Counted from the first letter of the stretch, positions 36,484 through 47,679 are shown. The stretch is 64,000 nucleotides of DNA from Geosiphon pyriformis (GCA_016748015.1 JAAOMT010000294.1:281175-345174), one strand, 5' to 3'. Made by a program: numbers and translations. Notes: generated by a model not told the origin, from the sequence alone.

Positions 36484-37505
36484 AAACCAAAAGTAGCAGA
36501 ATTAGAAATAATAGGAACAAACCATCTAGGATTTGCAAAATCCTTATTTCAATAGTACAGCCAGCAGCTAGGCCTAAACAACAACCATTACCCAGCAGAA
36601 TCAGCTTTCAACTTCTACGTCAATAAAAGAATCACAGATTTCCTAGGAAGACCAGTTGACATTGAATTAGCAAGAAAAAATTTCTATTCAGAACTAATCC
36701 AACACACCAACTTACCCAGAAATCACAGCTTTGCACCTATCATCAGAAAAATCAACCAAGAAATTGAAAAATATACACAAAGAACATTCTCTATTATTTA
36801 CCAAGACAAAGGCAAAGGAAAACTACAGACACCAGTAGTAACACCCAAAGGAATACAAATTCCTAACTGGAAGAAACAAAGAATTGAATCTCTGATATAC
36901 TTATCATACCATCACACACCTAGAAGTACCATCAACATCGCATCAGTAAATGCATCCACCAGTACAAAGATGCCACTAGCAAGAATCGTGTTTTAGAGTA
37001 AACAAAAGAAAAATGAACTATTAGGAGCATATGGTGATTATTTTGAAGGATTTAAATTGAGATTGCCAACACCATCAAAATTTTAATCACCATCTCATTA
37101 GCCAGATTTTGGAACCATCAGTTCCTGAGAAATTACTGAATCAAAAGAAAAAGAAGACGAGGATCAAGAATTTAATTACCAAAACCCAATCCTAAAAGAC
37201 CTGAACATGTAAACTCAACAACATTTAGAAAATTCGGAAATCAAAACTCTGAATATTTGAACCCCGCCAAATCAAAAAAATCAAAACCCCGAGTTAATTC
37301 ATCAGCAAAATCTATCTCTAGTTATTGTTATCGATCAACCACCAATTGAGCTGATCAGTGAGCCAATTCAACCACCTCAAGTATCACCCCAACAACCATT
37401 ACTTCTTCAACAACCACTTCAACAGCCACCACAACCACCTAACTTAGATCCAATGGCCTATGTACCAATTGCAAAACTTGACAACTTTACTAGCAAAGAG
37501 AATGA
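36484..37505 (+). pseudogene. Element B gag, N-terminal part
   Basis: Homologous to A: KVAELEIIGTNHLGF, YPAESAFNFYVN, YQDKGKGKLQTPVV, then the TAG at IVF-stop-SKQ shared with A. A Pro/Gln-rich linker follows (with several stops) as far as the start of the capsid domain (IAKLDNFTSKENE). It is cut at 37505, where the truncated C LTR joins. About 1.2 kb of capsid and nucleocapsid sequence expected from A does not reappear after C. Confidence 0.75.
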
Positions 37506-38141
37506 AATTCATAAAATAGTGTTATGACAAGTTGTATAAAAGAAGAGCTTCTCTCTTTGAAAAAATGTATCTTACTTTAGATTTATTACTTAGAACCATT
37601 CCTACACACACAAAAAGAAATAAAAATCAAATAATTTGAAAAAAAAAACCAAATTTTTTAATTATTACACTTAGAAAATCCTCAAAATCCAACTAACATT
37701 TTGAAATTGATTAGCTACCAATTTCAGTAAACTGTTAGTAACTTCAGGCCTGGATAGAAAAACGTTTCCCTTGATAAAATTTTATTTCTTTTACATTTTT
37801 TTTATTTTTTTCTTTTCTTTTCTTATTACAATTATTAAGGTAGCCTACAGACAAGATTCCTGTAGAAAAGTTAACTTTCACAGCAAAGTAACTACATATT
37901 TTTAGTGAGCTTCCAGACAAGCAATTCCTGGGAAAGAGTTGACATTTACTACAATGTAACTACATAAAGTAACTGGCAAGGAATTGATCATTCCACTTAT
38001 AAGCCCAGCAGTTCAAATTATAGGAGATAATTTGAAGATAAATTCAGTTACTAGAGGTCCAACTACTTCCTGGAAACGTGAATTCACAACAAATCAACAT
38101 TAACAACATTTGAGAAAAGAGACCAAAAACCTCTGGTAACA
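37506..38141 (+). repeat. Truncated 5' LTR of element C
   Basis: It starts within the LTR at ATTCATAAAATAGTGTTATG, equivalent to about 46165 in the 3' LTR, and ends CTCTGGTAACA. TATAAA at 37535-37540 is kept. The sequence upstream of it in the full LTR is missing. Confidence 0.85.
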
Positions 38142-38143
38142 TT

Positions 38144-38159
38144 TGGTGCTCTCCCACAA
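38144..38159 (+). promoter_or_regulatory. Primer-binding site of element C
   Basis: TGGTGCTCTCCCACAA begins two bases after the LTR end. It shares the first seven bases with the A and B sites but not the rest, so a different tRNA may be used. Confidence 0.7.
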
Positions 38160-38186
38160 AAATAACACAGCAACAACAAATTCAAA

Positions 38187-38504
38187 ATGGCGATCACACC
38201 AGATGCAACAACTCTAGAGTATTACCAGTCAATTTACACCCACTGCAAGCAAAGATTCAACATTCCAGATGGAATTGAAGTTGTCAAGAAATCAGTATAC
38301 CAATACATTGAAAACTGCATCAACAATTATCTTTTTGGAAATTACAATATCTCAGAAGTTAGAAGCAACCTTTACAATAATTTAGCACACTATTTACAGT
38401 TGGGAACTAAAGACCTTAACAGCAAAACACTTGTCACTTACTTTCACGAACTTAATTTTAACATTATCAAATACTGTGAAGAAACATACCCAGTGCAGTC
38501 TTAA
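38187..38504 (+). CDS. Element C gag N-terminal ORF
   Basis: 105 codons from an ATG in good context (AAAATGGCG), 46 bp after the LTR end. Contains EYYQSIYTHCKQRFNIPDGI and YLFGNYNISEVRSNLYNNLA, and ends at a TAA. The frame continues beyond the stop into a Ser/Thr/Lys-rich segment and then the capsid ORF, so the stop may be damage. It corresponds in place to the 168-codon ORF of A and the matching part of B, with weak similarity. Probably the matrix-like part of gag. Confidence 0.6.
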   Translation: MAITPDATTLEYYQSIYTHCKQRFNIPDGIEVVKKSVYQYIENCINNYLFGNYNISEVRSNLYNNLAHYLQLGTKDLNSKTLVTYFHELNFNIIKYCEETYPVQS

Positions 38505-38918
38505 TACTCTATTGATTTTGAATCGGAAACAGAAACAAGCAACAAAGGCAAAAACAAATTGAAGCAATACTCAAAAACCACCCCAAATACTCCAACACTA
38601 CCAAAAACAACTGCCAAACATTTACAAACACCTGAACAAGGAACCAGTTCAAAACTTCCACTTACTATCACACTTTTTCCAGCTTTACTTGCACAAGCAC
38701 AAATGTCTAATTCACTCTTGAATTAATTTGCAAGACCAGAAAATTTTACATTACTCAGAAGTCCCATCAGACAACAAGAACCCCTTCAAACTAGTTCCAA
38801 TCTTCTTGACTTTCTAGCTGAAAATCAAAGTGAACACTCTGAGACAGCAGCGAATGAAAAAAACAAACCTGAAATATCTAAAGAAAAATCAATAGACAGT
38901 GAAAACAAAGAAGACGAA

Positions 38919-39563
38919 ATGACAACATACATTGCAAAAATCCCTGAATTTAATAGAGAAAACATTGAGACCAGTCCCCAAGAATGGCTCGACCAAGTTA
39001 TTAAAGCTGGAGATGCAAATAGATGGAATGCTGCCAGAATATTAAGAACAATTCCCTACTTTCTCAAAAAAACAGCAGAAGAATGGTTTGAAAACTTGGC
39101 CGCCCTATTCAATGATTGGAATGCTTTCAAAGCAGCCTTTCTTGAACAGTTTACCAACAATAATATCTCCATCACCCTTTGCAATCATTTTCAAAATATC
39201 AAACAAGAACCTTCCGAATCTGTTATGACTTATATTGGGAAATTCAACAAACTTCTCAGACAAATTCGCCAACTCGAAACAAACAATTATTATTCCGATG
39301 CTCAAATCTTGGATCAATTTATTGCTGGTCTAAAAGATAAACTAATTAAAAAGGTTCACCCACATGCGCCAGAAGATTTAAACTCTGCCATACAGCATGT
39401 GAAAAGATACAAAATGGCCATAAAAGAGACCAATTGCACAAAACTTGTAAATTTGGCAATTGGAGAAACCAGCTCAGCAGCTGAGGAAAAAATTGACCAA
39501 CTTACAAAGAAGGTTGAAAACTATTTCACCAATCAACAACAACAGCAACCCCAAAGATATTAA
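38919..39563 (+). CDS. Element C gag capsid domain
   Basis: 215 codons including the stop. Retrotransposon gag domain: PQEWLDQVIKAGDANRWNAA, IPYFLKKTAEEWFENL, FNDWNAFKAAFLEQF, VMTYIGKFNKLLRQI, ILDQFIAGLKDKL. It ends in a Gln-rich stretch (QQQQQPQRY). It is in the same frame as the preceding short ORF and the protease, while the knuckle between them is in the +1 frame. It would form the particle shell. It is unusually free of damage compared with neighbouring parts. Confidence 0.8.
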   Translation: MTTYIAKIPEFNRENIETSPQEWLDQVIKAGDANRWNAARILRTIPYFLKKTAEEWFENLAALFNDWNAFKAAFLEQFTNNNISITLCNHFQNIKQEPSESVMTYIGKFNKLLRQIRQLETNNYYSDAQILDQFIAGLKDKLIKKVHPHAPEDLNSAIQHVKRYKMAIKETNCTKLVNLAIGETSSAAEEKIDQLTKKVENYFTNQQQQQPQRY

Positions 39564-39564
39564 C

Positions 39565-39900
39565 CACCCCAAAGACGAAATCAAAATAACTTTTGCACCA
39601 CTTTCCAATAACCAGCCTCAGAATTGCCATTACTGTGGAATTTCTGGCCACTGGAAAAAAGATTGCAGAAAGCTACAACGAAACCAACAAAATAGAAGTA
39701 ATCAATGTTACCCTCCACCACAGTAATTTTATTATCAACCACCACCACCAGCTTACTATCTACCAAAACCCCAATACTAAAATAATTATTATCAGCCTGC
39801 CTCACAGTCAATCCAACAGCAATACCAACAACCACCCACACAACATTATCAAGTACCTGCTTGAAGACTGATTATATAAAATCAATTCACACCACAAAAC
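39565..39900 (+). pseudogene. Element C nucleocapsid zinc knuckle and Gln/Pro/Tyr-rich tail
   Basis: The CCHC knuckle CHYCGISGHWKKDC at 39625-39666 has exact CX2CX4HX4C spacing. The Tyr/Pro/Gln-rich tail follows to about 39860 with stops at 39724 and 39778. It is read in a frame shifted +1 from capsid and protease. Both edges lie in poly-Gln/poly-Asn sequence, where indels are frequent. It binds element RNA. Confidence 0.75.
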
Positions 39901-40007
39901 CGATACCAAGTAAACAATAATAGAATCAGTTCAAACAACCAATTAGTTTCCGAAATTCCACTCAACCAAGACCCAACCATTACCACACTCAACCCAATTA
40001 TTTAACA

Positions 40008-40580
40008 ATGCCAGAAGAACAGGATTTTCACCATACTGCACCCTCAAAAAGTAGAGCTGCAGCACAACAACAAAATCTTTCCTATACTCCCACCACAATC
40101 CCACCAGCCAGAATTGCTGAAAACACTAATCTTTCAGATATATTCCTTTTTGAGTTTGAAGCAAATAAGTCACCATTCCTGCTTAGCAATGCAGCCGCCA
40201 ATGAACAAAAAACAATTATGACTATGTACACTGAAGCAGAAGTCGAAGGAAAAACAATTCGCTTGATTCTAGACAGTGGATCTGCCAGAAGCATTATCAC
40301 TTACCAGTTAATGCAACAGTTGAAGAGAAATGTCGACTGACCAGCTCAAACAGTAATTGTCACTGCCGATGACATGAAAAAGACCCCAGTAAGAGAAATT
40401 AACAATTTTCTGTTCACTCTTAATGGAATCACCATTCCAGTCAAAGTTTTTATAATGAACACACACCAATATTAAGCCCTTGTCAGAAATGATTGGCTCC
40501 AAAAAGCCAATGCAAAATTAGACTGGAAAACCCAAGAATTACAACTCTCCTATTAAGGGCAATATGCCTGAGTACCTGCC
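40008..40580 (+). pseudogene. Element C retropepsin (aspartic protease)
   Basis: Catalytic LILDSGSARSIITYQLM: the DSG triplet is intact, unlike A (NSG) and B (DSS). The flanking TIMTMYTEAEVEGKTIR is typical. The C-terminal half continues past a stop at 40338 (Trp position, as judged from context) to ALVRNDWLQKANAKLDWKTQ. It cleaves gag-pol in the related elements. Confidence 0.8.
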
Positions 40581-40667
40581 ACTTATGGTACATTTAACAA
40601 ACACTCTGAAAAAGCCCCGGCTTTTGAATTCGAACCAGAAGAAGAAAAACCAATAATCAAAACATTT

Positions 40668-41425
40668 ATGGCTCTTGGATCAATGTCCAACTGGGCCGAT
40701 GAAACTGAACAAAAACATTTTACACCACACTCTGATCCCAAAACTCTTGGATGGAATATCTTTTACTCAAAGCCTAAACCAAGGAAACAATGCCCCTACA
40801 TTCCCCTTAAATGTAAGAACTGCCACAAGAAACTATCATCAATGGGAGCCTGCATTTCACCTGAAGAAAAATATGAAAATCATACTTGTTATTACTGCAA
40901 GGCTTGCCACAGAGAATGATGGGGCCATCTAATAAAAAGGAGCGGAAAATGGGACAACATCTCTTGTTTGACTTGTGGAGATATGCTACCAGAAGAATGC
41001 AATTGGATTGATGTAGCCATAAAAAGAGGAGTCTGTGATCAGATCTGCCAATATGCTTTATCAATTTCAGAAAAAGTAAAAAGAGGAACACCCTTTAATG
41101 CAGCATACAACAGTACTTTCAACAAACTTTATCACTACCCCCATAATGCTGAGATGATTTTCAATCTAGCAATAGCATTAATTAATGGAGCTACCAAAGA
41201 AAATGTTCGTCAAATAAAGAAAGCAGAATACATTGAATACACCATGGAATTAGCTGGATTTGATTATGAAGACGAAGTAGAAGTCTATCACCAAATTGCA
41301 AGTCACACCTATCCAACTCAAGAAGCTCAAATTCAATGATTAGAGCAAATGAACATTAGGCTATGTGAAGAATGCATTATGTCTTGTGATGAATAGTGGT
41401 GTCCTGAATGCTATGCTCTTAGTAT
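40668..41425 (+). pseudogene. Element C cysteine-rich modules 1 and 2
   Basis: Module 1: CKNCHKKLSSMGACISPEEK, CYYCKACHRE, a stop at 40918, KWDNISCLTCGDMLPEECNW, and GVCDQICQYALSI. A helical spacer follows (KRGTPFNAAYNSTFNKLY, EIIF-like, INGATKENVRQIKKAEYIEY). Module 2: LCEECIMSCDE-stop-WCPEC at about 41360-41410. The same order and key residues are found in A and B. The frame is that of dUTPase. Probably zinc-binding; the role is unknown. Confidence 0.7.
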
Positions 41426-41429
41426 CCCT

Positions 41430-41995
41430 TTGCCCAGCGAAAATGATGAGAACGAAATTGAATTTGGAGAACATGAAGCAATGGAAGAAATTGAAACAAC
41501 ACCTATCTACCTTATCAAAAATCAGCCTGCCTTACAACTTAAATACTTCAACAACAACGGACAAAGAATAAAACCTGAAAAAGCACACGAAATTGATGCT
41601 GGATATGACCTAAGATATTCAGGCAAGGATACTTTTGTTCTCAAACCCAAATCTCTCACAAAAATCAACCTCAAAATTGCACTCAAAATTCTGCCAGGAG
41701 CAATGGTTTAAATCACCTTCTGGTTCTCTCTGACAAGCAAAGAAATCAATGTCAAAGGAGGAATAATTGATGCTGGATATACTGGAGACATTACAGTAAT
41801 GCTTCAAAATGAAACTAACAAACCATTCAAGATCGAACATGCTGAAAAAATTGCCCAAGCTATTTACCTACTCCTAATCAACATTTCAGGTTTACAACTA
41901 GTCAATCAAAGAGAACAATTAGGAAAAAGTGATAGAGGAACCCAAGGTTTTGGTTCAACTGGACAATTCACAGTTCCAGTTAATATAGCTCTTAA
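41430..41995 (+). pseudogene. Element C dUTPase domain
   Basis: Motif 1 HEIDAGYDLRYSGKD is well kept. Motif 2 is ruined (GAMV-stop-ITFWFSLTSKEI in place of ...ASRSSLAxKEI). Motif 3 GGIIDAGYTGDI, motif 4 EKIAQAIYLLL and motif 5 TQGFGSTGQFTVPVN are kept. With the SRS motif lost and a stop inside, the copy is inactive. It lies between protease and RT. Confidence 0.85.
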
Positions 41996-42608
41996 CACAC
42001 AGAATGAATCCCACCAGATTCTCAGACTTTCACAACCAATTACCATCTTAACCTTTGAAGAACATCCAGAAATCTACACCTGCCCAAAGCCAACAACCAC
42101 ACAACAAATTTTTGAGTCCAATGAACAAGTCTGCTTGGAACATAATATTTTGATCCCAAACATTTATATTCCAAAAAGAACAAAGAATGTCCAAGTTACT
42201 TTTTACAATCCCAACAATTACCCCATAATTTTATTAAATAATTTAGAAATTAGAGTTATTTACAGTAATATATTTCAACAAGAATTATCCCAAACAGTTC
42301 CCGATTTCTCTGAAATTATTGGACATTCACTACCAAAAATCAACCCAAACCCCAGCTCCGAAAACTACCATGTTGTCATAGAAAAACTGTCTCGAATCAA
42401 CATGGGACAACTTGAACCACAACAACAGACCCAGCTCAAAGAGCTAATTGCAGAATTTGCCGATATCTTTACTGAAAACAACAATGACTTAAGAAGAACC
42501 AATTTGGTCCAACACCAAATTTATACAGGAGATGCCAAACCAAAAAGACAACAAGCATATCGAGTTGCTCCAGAAAGCCACCAATTCATCCGAGAAGAAG
42601 TACAATGA
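41996..42608 (+). pseudogene. Element C beta-rich linker and pre-RT helix
   Basis: Open from the dUTPase end: FESNEQVCLEHNILIPNIYI, QVTFYNPNNYPIILLNNLEI, then VIEKLSRINMGQLEPQQQTQ and LIAEFADIFTENNNDLRR, HQIYTGDAKPKRQQAYRV. The last part is the standard lead-in to Ty3 RT. It stops at 42606, where a Trp or similar codon is expected. Confidence 0.65.
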
Positions 42609-43360
42609 ATGCTTAACAATAGGCTCATCCAACCTTCCATGAGTTCTTGGACTTTACCTGTAGTGCTAGTTAAAAAAAAATGGAAAGATCTGATTTTGTG
42701 TTGACTATTGACAACTCAACAGTGTTACAATTGGAGATGCCTACCCCCTTCTCCGGATTGATGACATGTTAAATGCCCTTGGAAAATCCAAATACTTTTC
42801 AACACTAGATTTAGAAAGCAGTTACTGGCAAGTTGCTATGAATCCTAAAGATCACCCCAAAACAGCATTCACCACCCAAGACGGAAATTATGAGTTCAAT
42901 GTAATGCCTTTTGGATTATGTAATGTACCAGCAACATTTCAGAGATTAATGGATGTTGTGTACCAAGGACTTCTTTGGAAGTCAGTAGTCGTTTATCTTG
43001 TTGATACTGATGTTTATTCTCCATCATTCGAATTACACTTAAAACACCTGCGAGAAGTTTTTTAATGATTACAAAAAGCAGGACTAAAACTCAACATCAA
43101 AAAATGCTACTTTGGAAAAACAAGCTTGGTCTTCTTTGGGCATATTATTAGTAAAGATGGAATCAAACTGGACTCTGGAAAAATCAGCATTGTCAAAAAC
43201 TTCAAACTCCTCGAAACACTACAGGACTAAGAGGATTCATATGATTAGCATTCTATTATCGGAAGTTTATCAAAGGATTCTCAGAAATTGCAAAACTCCT
43301 CAACCAGCCCACCACCAAAAACGTTGAATACAAATGGACTACTGAACACCAAAAAGCTTT
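42609..43360 (+). pseudogene. Element C reverse transcriptase and start of RNase H
   Basis: MSSWTLPVVLVKKK, then a frame change; FSTLDLESSYWQVAMNPKDH, VMPFGLCNVPATFQRLMDVV, YLVDTDVY (catalytic YLDD with the first Asp changed to Val), FFGHIISKDGI. A second frame change follows near 43210. WTTEHQKAF at 43338-43360 is the usual beginning of the RNase H region, cut by the N run. Confidence 0.82.
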
Positions 43361-43534
43361 NNNNNNNNNNNNNNNNNNNNNNNNNNNNNNNNNNNNNNNN
43401 NNNNNNNNNNNNNNNNNNNNNNNNNNNNNNNNNNNNNNNNNNNNNNNNNNNNNNNNNNNNNNNNNNNNNNNNNNNNNNNNNNNNNNNNNNNNNNNNNNNN
43501 NNNNNNNNNNNNNNNNNNNNNNNNNNNNNNNNNN
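43361..43534. other. Assembly gap (174 N)
   Basis: It lies in the RNase H region of element C. Flanking words are HQKAF before and KPGKLHTNVDCLSRM after. In B about 380 bp separate the equivalent positions, so the gap is undersized or the copy has a deletion. Confidence 0.95.
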
Positions 43535-43589
43535 CAAACCAGGAAAACTTCACACCAATGTTGACTGTCTTTCTAGAATGAGACAAGAT

Positions 43590-45029
43590 TAGAAAACACA
43601 AAAACCAACACTCAACTTAACCAACCAAAAAAGCCAACAAACAATGAATTCAGAAAACTACAACAATCTTAAACAATATTTAGAAACATTAACAATCCCA
43701 ACAGATTGGTCTCCAGATGAAAAACATTGACTACAACAACAAGCCAAACAATATTTTCTACACAACAACATTATTTATCATCAAAATTTCAAAAACCCAA
43801 ACAAACCACTCAGATTAATACAAGAACAGGAAAAAGAGACCATATTATATAACATGCACTCAGATCCTTCATCAGCACACTTCGGAAAAGATAGCACCAC
43901 CCAAAGAACACTAGAATACTACTTTTGGCCTCGAATAAGGAAAGACATTCACGAATATGTTGAATCTTATGATAGTTGTCAAAAAAGAGGAGAAACACAC
44001 TCTACTGAACCATTAAATCCAATCAAAATTAGACAACCCTTTAACCAAGTTGGTATTGATTTAGTTGGACCACTATCTATCACCACTCAAGGAAACCATT
44101 ATATTGTAGTAGTTGTAGACTATCTTACTAAATGGCCCAAAGCCAGAGACATTCAACGAGCAGATGTAAAATCAGTAGCAAATTTCATTTACAAAGACAT
44201 TATTTGTAGACATGGATGTCCAATTGAACTTTTATCCGATCAGGAGACACACTTTGTGAACAACCTGATACAAGAAATTTGCGAACGATTCAATGTCAAA
44301 AGACCTCTGTCTTCGCCCTATCATCCACAAACAAACAGATTTGTGGAATGTTTTAACAGAACATTGTGTGAGTCATTAGCCAAAGTCTCAACTAATTTTG
44401 AGCAAGAGTGGGATATCTTTATTTCATCAGTGTTGCTAGCATACAGAACACTAAAACAAGATATCACAAAACACACACTATTTGATTTAACTTATGGAAG
44501 AACAGCAACATTACCAATTAGTTTCACAGTGGAAACATACTCAGCACAACCAATTGATAAAAACAATTTCCAAGAAACACTTTAGCGAAGAGCCTACACT
44601 CTGCTTAACACATTGGAAGGAAAACAACAAATAGCAACCACCTATATTGAACACTCCCAAGCTCGACAAAAAGAATGGCCTGATGACAAATTGTCTCTAG
44701 TCACCAATGAATTTAAAATCAGAAACAAAGTTCTCTTACACAGAACTAAAGCTGAAAAACAATGGAGTAGAAAATTTGAAAATAAATGGGATGGACCATT
44801 CTTTATTCATGAAGTTCTAGACAATAGATCATACAAGTTAAGATTTGATAACAAAATCCTAGCAAAAGTTGCACATGGAGATCATTTGAAACACTATTAT
44901 TCCAAAAACAATCCTAAACCATTAATTCCACAAATTGGTATACATTCCCCTTTAGTCAATCCCAAAGATATTCTCCAAAACTTAGAACCAATAGTTGTTA
45001 TTGAACAACCTTCCAACTTGAACACTTAA
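43590..45029 (+). pseudogene. Element C integrase
   Basis: Zinc-binding start HSDPSSAHF and SYDSCQKRG (first Cys of CxxC changed to Tyr). Core: VGIDLVGPLSIT, LLSDQETHFVNN and NRFVECFNRTL give D, D and E with 35 residues between the last two, all kept. The C-terminal module is KVLLHRTKAEKQWSRKFENK, ending LEPIVVIEQPSNLNT. One stop at 44583 splits it. This is the least damaged integrase in the window. Confidence 0.86.
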
Positions 45030-45177
45030 TTTAATTTTACTAGTTATTCCCTTATAATTTAGAAACAATCAAAACAAAAATAACATAAAAACCCATACAC
45101 CAAAAATAATTTTCTTTTATTTCAAATCTCTTATAATAACTATTCCTCAAAACATTCAACATTTATCCCAAAAACTA

Positions 45178-45800
45178 ATGTTAGCTTTAAAAACAATATC
45201 CAAATTATTCATTACTGTTACTGGAAACCACATTAATTATACCTAAACAAAAGTAGTTACAAATTTAGCCCCAAATTTATGAAAATATTACCCATATAAA
45301 AAGAACACAAGAAGTTATTCTGGAATTCATCTGCCAGAACTTTTAAAGCTTGCTTTAAGAGAAAACCTAATGCTCACTTCAATTAGTATTCTACCAAATA
45401 CTACAATTCAACAAAGACTTCAACTGTGTCTCAAGGAAGAAAATACTGAATATCCTCCAATCTATAGATATTTCTACATTGGAAAAACACTCTATGAATG
45501 AAAACTGGAACTTACAACAGCAAACCTCACAAAAGAAGCTATTCAGAAACAACTTCACAACAACAGCTGGACCAACAAACAGTCGCTACAAGCTCAGAGC
45601 TGCTTTTAGACTTTATGACCTATTTCACACCTGTGAAAATGTACTACAAAACCCAATTTTTCAACCTTTAAAGATTCAATACATTGAAAAGCTCACAGAA
45701 CTGAAATTTTAACAATTTTCAGACCAAATTTCTTCAATAATTTTGGATTATTATCTGGAAATGACAGACAGTACTTGGAGTTTAATGGAGCTCAGTCTTA
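45178..45800 (+). pseudogene. Element C extra ORF between integrase and 3' LTR
   Basis: From an ATG at 45178: LALKTISKLFITVTGNHIN, SGIHLPELLKLALRENLMLT, YPPIYRYFYIGKTLYE, LTKEAIQKQLHNNSWTNKQS, then RQYLEFNGAQS just before the PPT. YRYFYIGKTL corresponds to YCYFYLGQHL of B, and EFNGAQ to DFDGAQ. Several stops. No membrane segment. Unknown function. Confidence 0.55.
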
Positions 45801-45812
45801 AGGAAGAGGTTA

Positions 45813-46797
45813 TGTTACCAGACAAAATTAGAGATATTATTTAGCATGAAATTATTTTATAATTCCTATCATTAATTAGCATATATTATTATTTCAAATT
45901 ATCACTTATTACATTAGCAAAATGTCTGAAATTATCATTTAATTAATAACTCAATTTGTATACAACACAAATGTAACCTAATTGCAATGATTAATTATGC
46001 AATACTCCGAACTATGTAACATTCAAAAGTTCGCCAAAATTTGTAGAAATTTGCCAAAATAATTGATAGTTCACCGAAATATCTAATAGTTTACAGAAAT
46101 AACTTGTAGTTTGCTGAAATGTATCTTTAGTTCAGCAAAATTGTAGAAAATAGCAAAGTTCAAGTTCATAGAATAGTGTTACAACAAGTTGTATAAAAGA
46201 AGAGCTTCTCTCTTTGAGAAAATGTATCTTACTTTAGATTTATCATTTAGAACCATTCCTACACACACAAAAAGAAATAAAAATCAAATAATTTGAAAAA
46301 AAAAACCAAATTCTTTAATTATTACACTTGGAAAATCCTCAAAACCCAACTAACATTTTGAAATTGATTAGCTACCAATTTCAGTAAACTGTTAGTGACT
46401 CCAGGCCTAGATAGAAAAACGTTTCTCTTGATAAAATCCTATTTTTTTTACATTTTTTTTATTTTTTATTTTCTTTTCTTATTACAATCATTAGGGTAGC
46501 CTACAGACGAGATTCCTGTAGAAAAGTTGACTTTCACAGCAAAGTAACTACATATTTTTAGTGAACTTCCAGATGAGCAATTCCTGGGAAAGAGTTAACG
46601 TTTACTACAACATAACTACATAAAGTAACTGACAAGGAATTGGCCATTCCATTTATAAGCCCAGCAGTTCAAATTATAGGAGATAATTTAAAGATAAATT
46701 CAGTTACTAAAGGTTCAACTACTTCCTGGAAATGTGAATTCACAACAAATCAACATTAACAACATTCGAGAAAAGAGACCAAAAACCTCCAGTAACA
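45813..46797 (+). repeat. 3' LTR of element C (985 bp, complete)
   Basis: TGTTACCAGACAAAATTAGA...CCTCCAGTAACA, preceded by the purine tract AAGGAAGAGG. TATAAAAG at 46192-46199. A repetitive region with CGAAATATCTAATAGTTT-like words precedes the TATA box. It matches the solo LTR 22743-23715 and the truncated 5' LTR. Confidence 0.88.
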
Positions 46798-47410
46798 ACG
46801 CCTCACCCTGCAACCAAGAACTCACCCAAAAACAACAAACACATACCAGCAATATTCTGCCAGCAACAGTCATCAATGACGAATTACTGGATGCTATTTT
46901 TCCATTCGAACTCGAGAAACTGTCAACCATGCCATTATTTAGTGGAGCTGCACTAGAAGAAAAGCCAATTACTGCCATGTATACTGATGCAAAAATTAAT
47001 GGCCATTTCATCAAACTAATTCTTGACAGTAGTTCAGCAGACAGCATCATCACACGACAACTCATGAATCAATTAAATTACTGAGTTGATTGAGCTGCTA
47101 GCGCCAGAATCATCATGGCTGATGAAGCAACCAAGACTCCAATTGGCAAAATCAATGACTTACCAATCAAAATTAACAGCATCATAGTATCAATCAAAGT
47201 ACTTGTTATGGAAGCCACCCAATACCAAGCTCTAGTTGGTAATGACTGGCTGTCCAAGACAAACACTACTCTGAACTGGAATACACAGGAGCTTCAACTC
47301 AGCCAGAACGGGTGACACATGCGAGTACCAGCAACATGTGGCCACTTCAAGGCTACCAACACCACAGCACCACTAATTGACTTCGAAAAAGAGAAACCAA
47401 AACCTATCTG
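46798..47410 (+). pseudogene. Element B retropepsin (aspartic protease)
   Basis: Resumes after element C. Contains FPFELEKLSTMPLFSGAALE and ITAMYTDAKINGHFIKLIL followed by DSSSADSIITRQLM: the catalytic DSG is changed to DSS. The second half has EATQYQALVGNDWLSKTNTT. Stops at 47082 and 47090 fall in the loop between. It is in frame with all downstream B domains. Confidence 0.8.
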
Positions 47411-47679
47411 AAAAGCCTACCAAGTGTTGTGGGCTGACGAAGAGCACAATAAGCTGTCACCAATACTCTCTTGGGATGACAACAGGAAAGAGAAGCAAAC
47501 AAACAAATTTATCTGGGAAACCGATAATCTGACTTAGACTAACAACAAACAAAAAGAAGCCTCCAGTTGGAAATGGAACAAAGATAAGGGAAAAAGAAAA
47601 AAAAAGGAAGAAGGAATACCACCAACTGCCACTATTTATAATTCCTACACCCACCACACTCCACAACAATCCAATTATT

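Larger units (their letters stand above)
37506..46797 (+). mobile_element. Ty3-like LTR retrotransposon C with dUTPase, nested in B
   Basis: The 5' LTR is truncated (37506-38141), the 3' LTR complete (45813-46797, 985 bp). Internal order: short gag ORF, capsid, CCHC knuckle, protease with intact DSG, Cys modules, dUTPase, RT, RNase H (mostly in an N gap), integrase, extra ORF. It is a distinct family from A/B by LTR sequence but has the same domain plan. The first ~350 bp of the 5' LTR and adjoining B gag are deleted, so no target duplication can be read. Confidence 0.88.
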
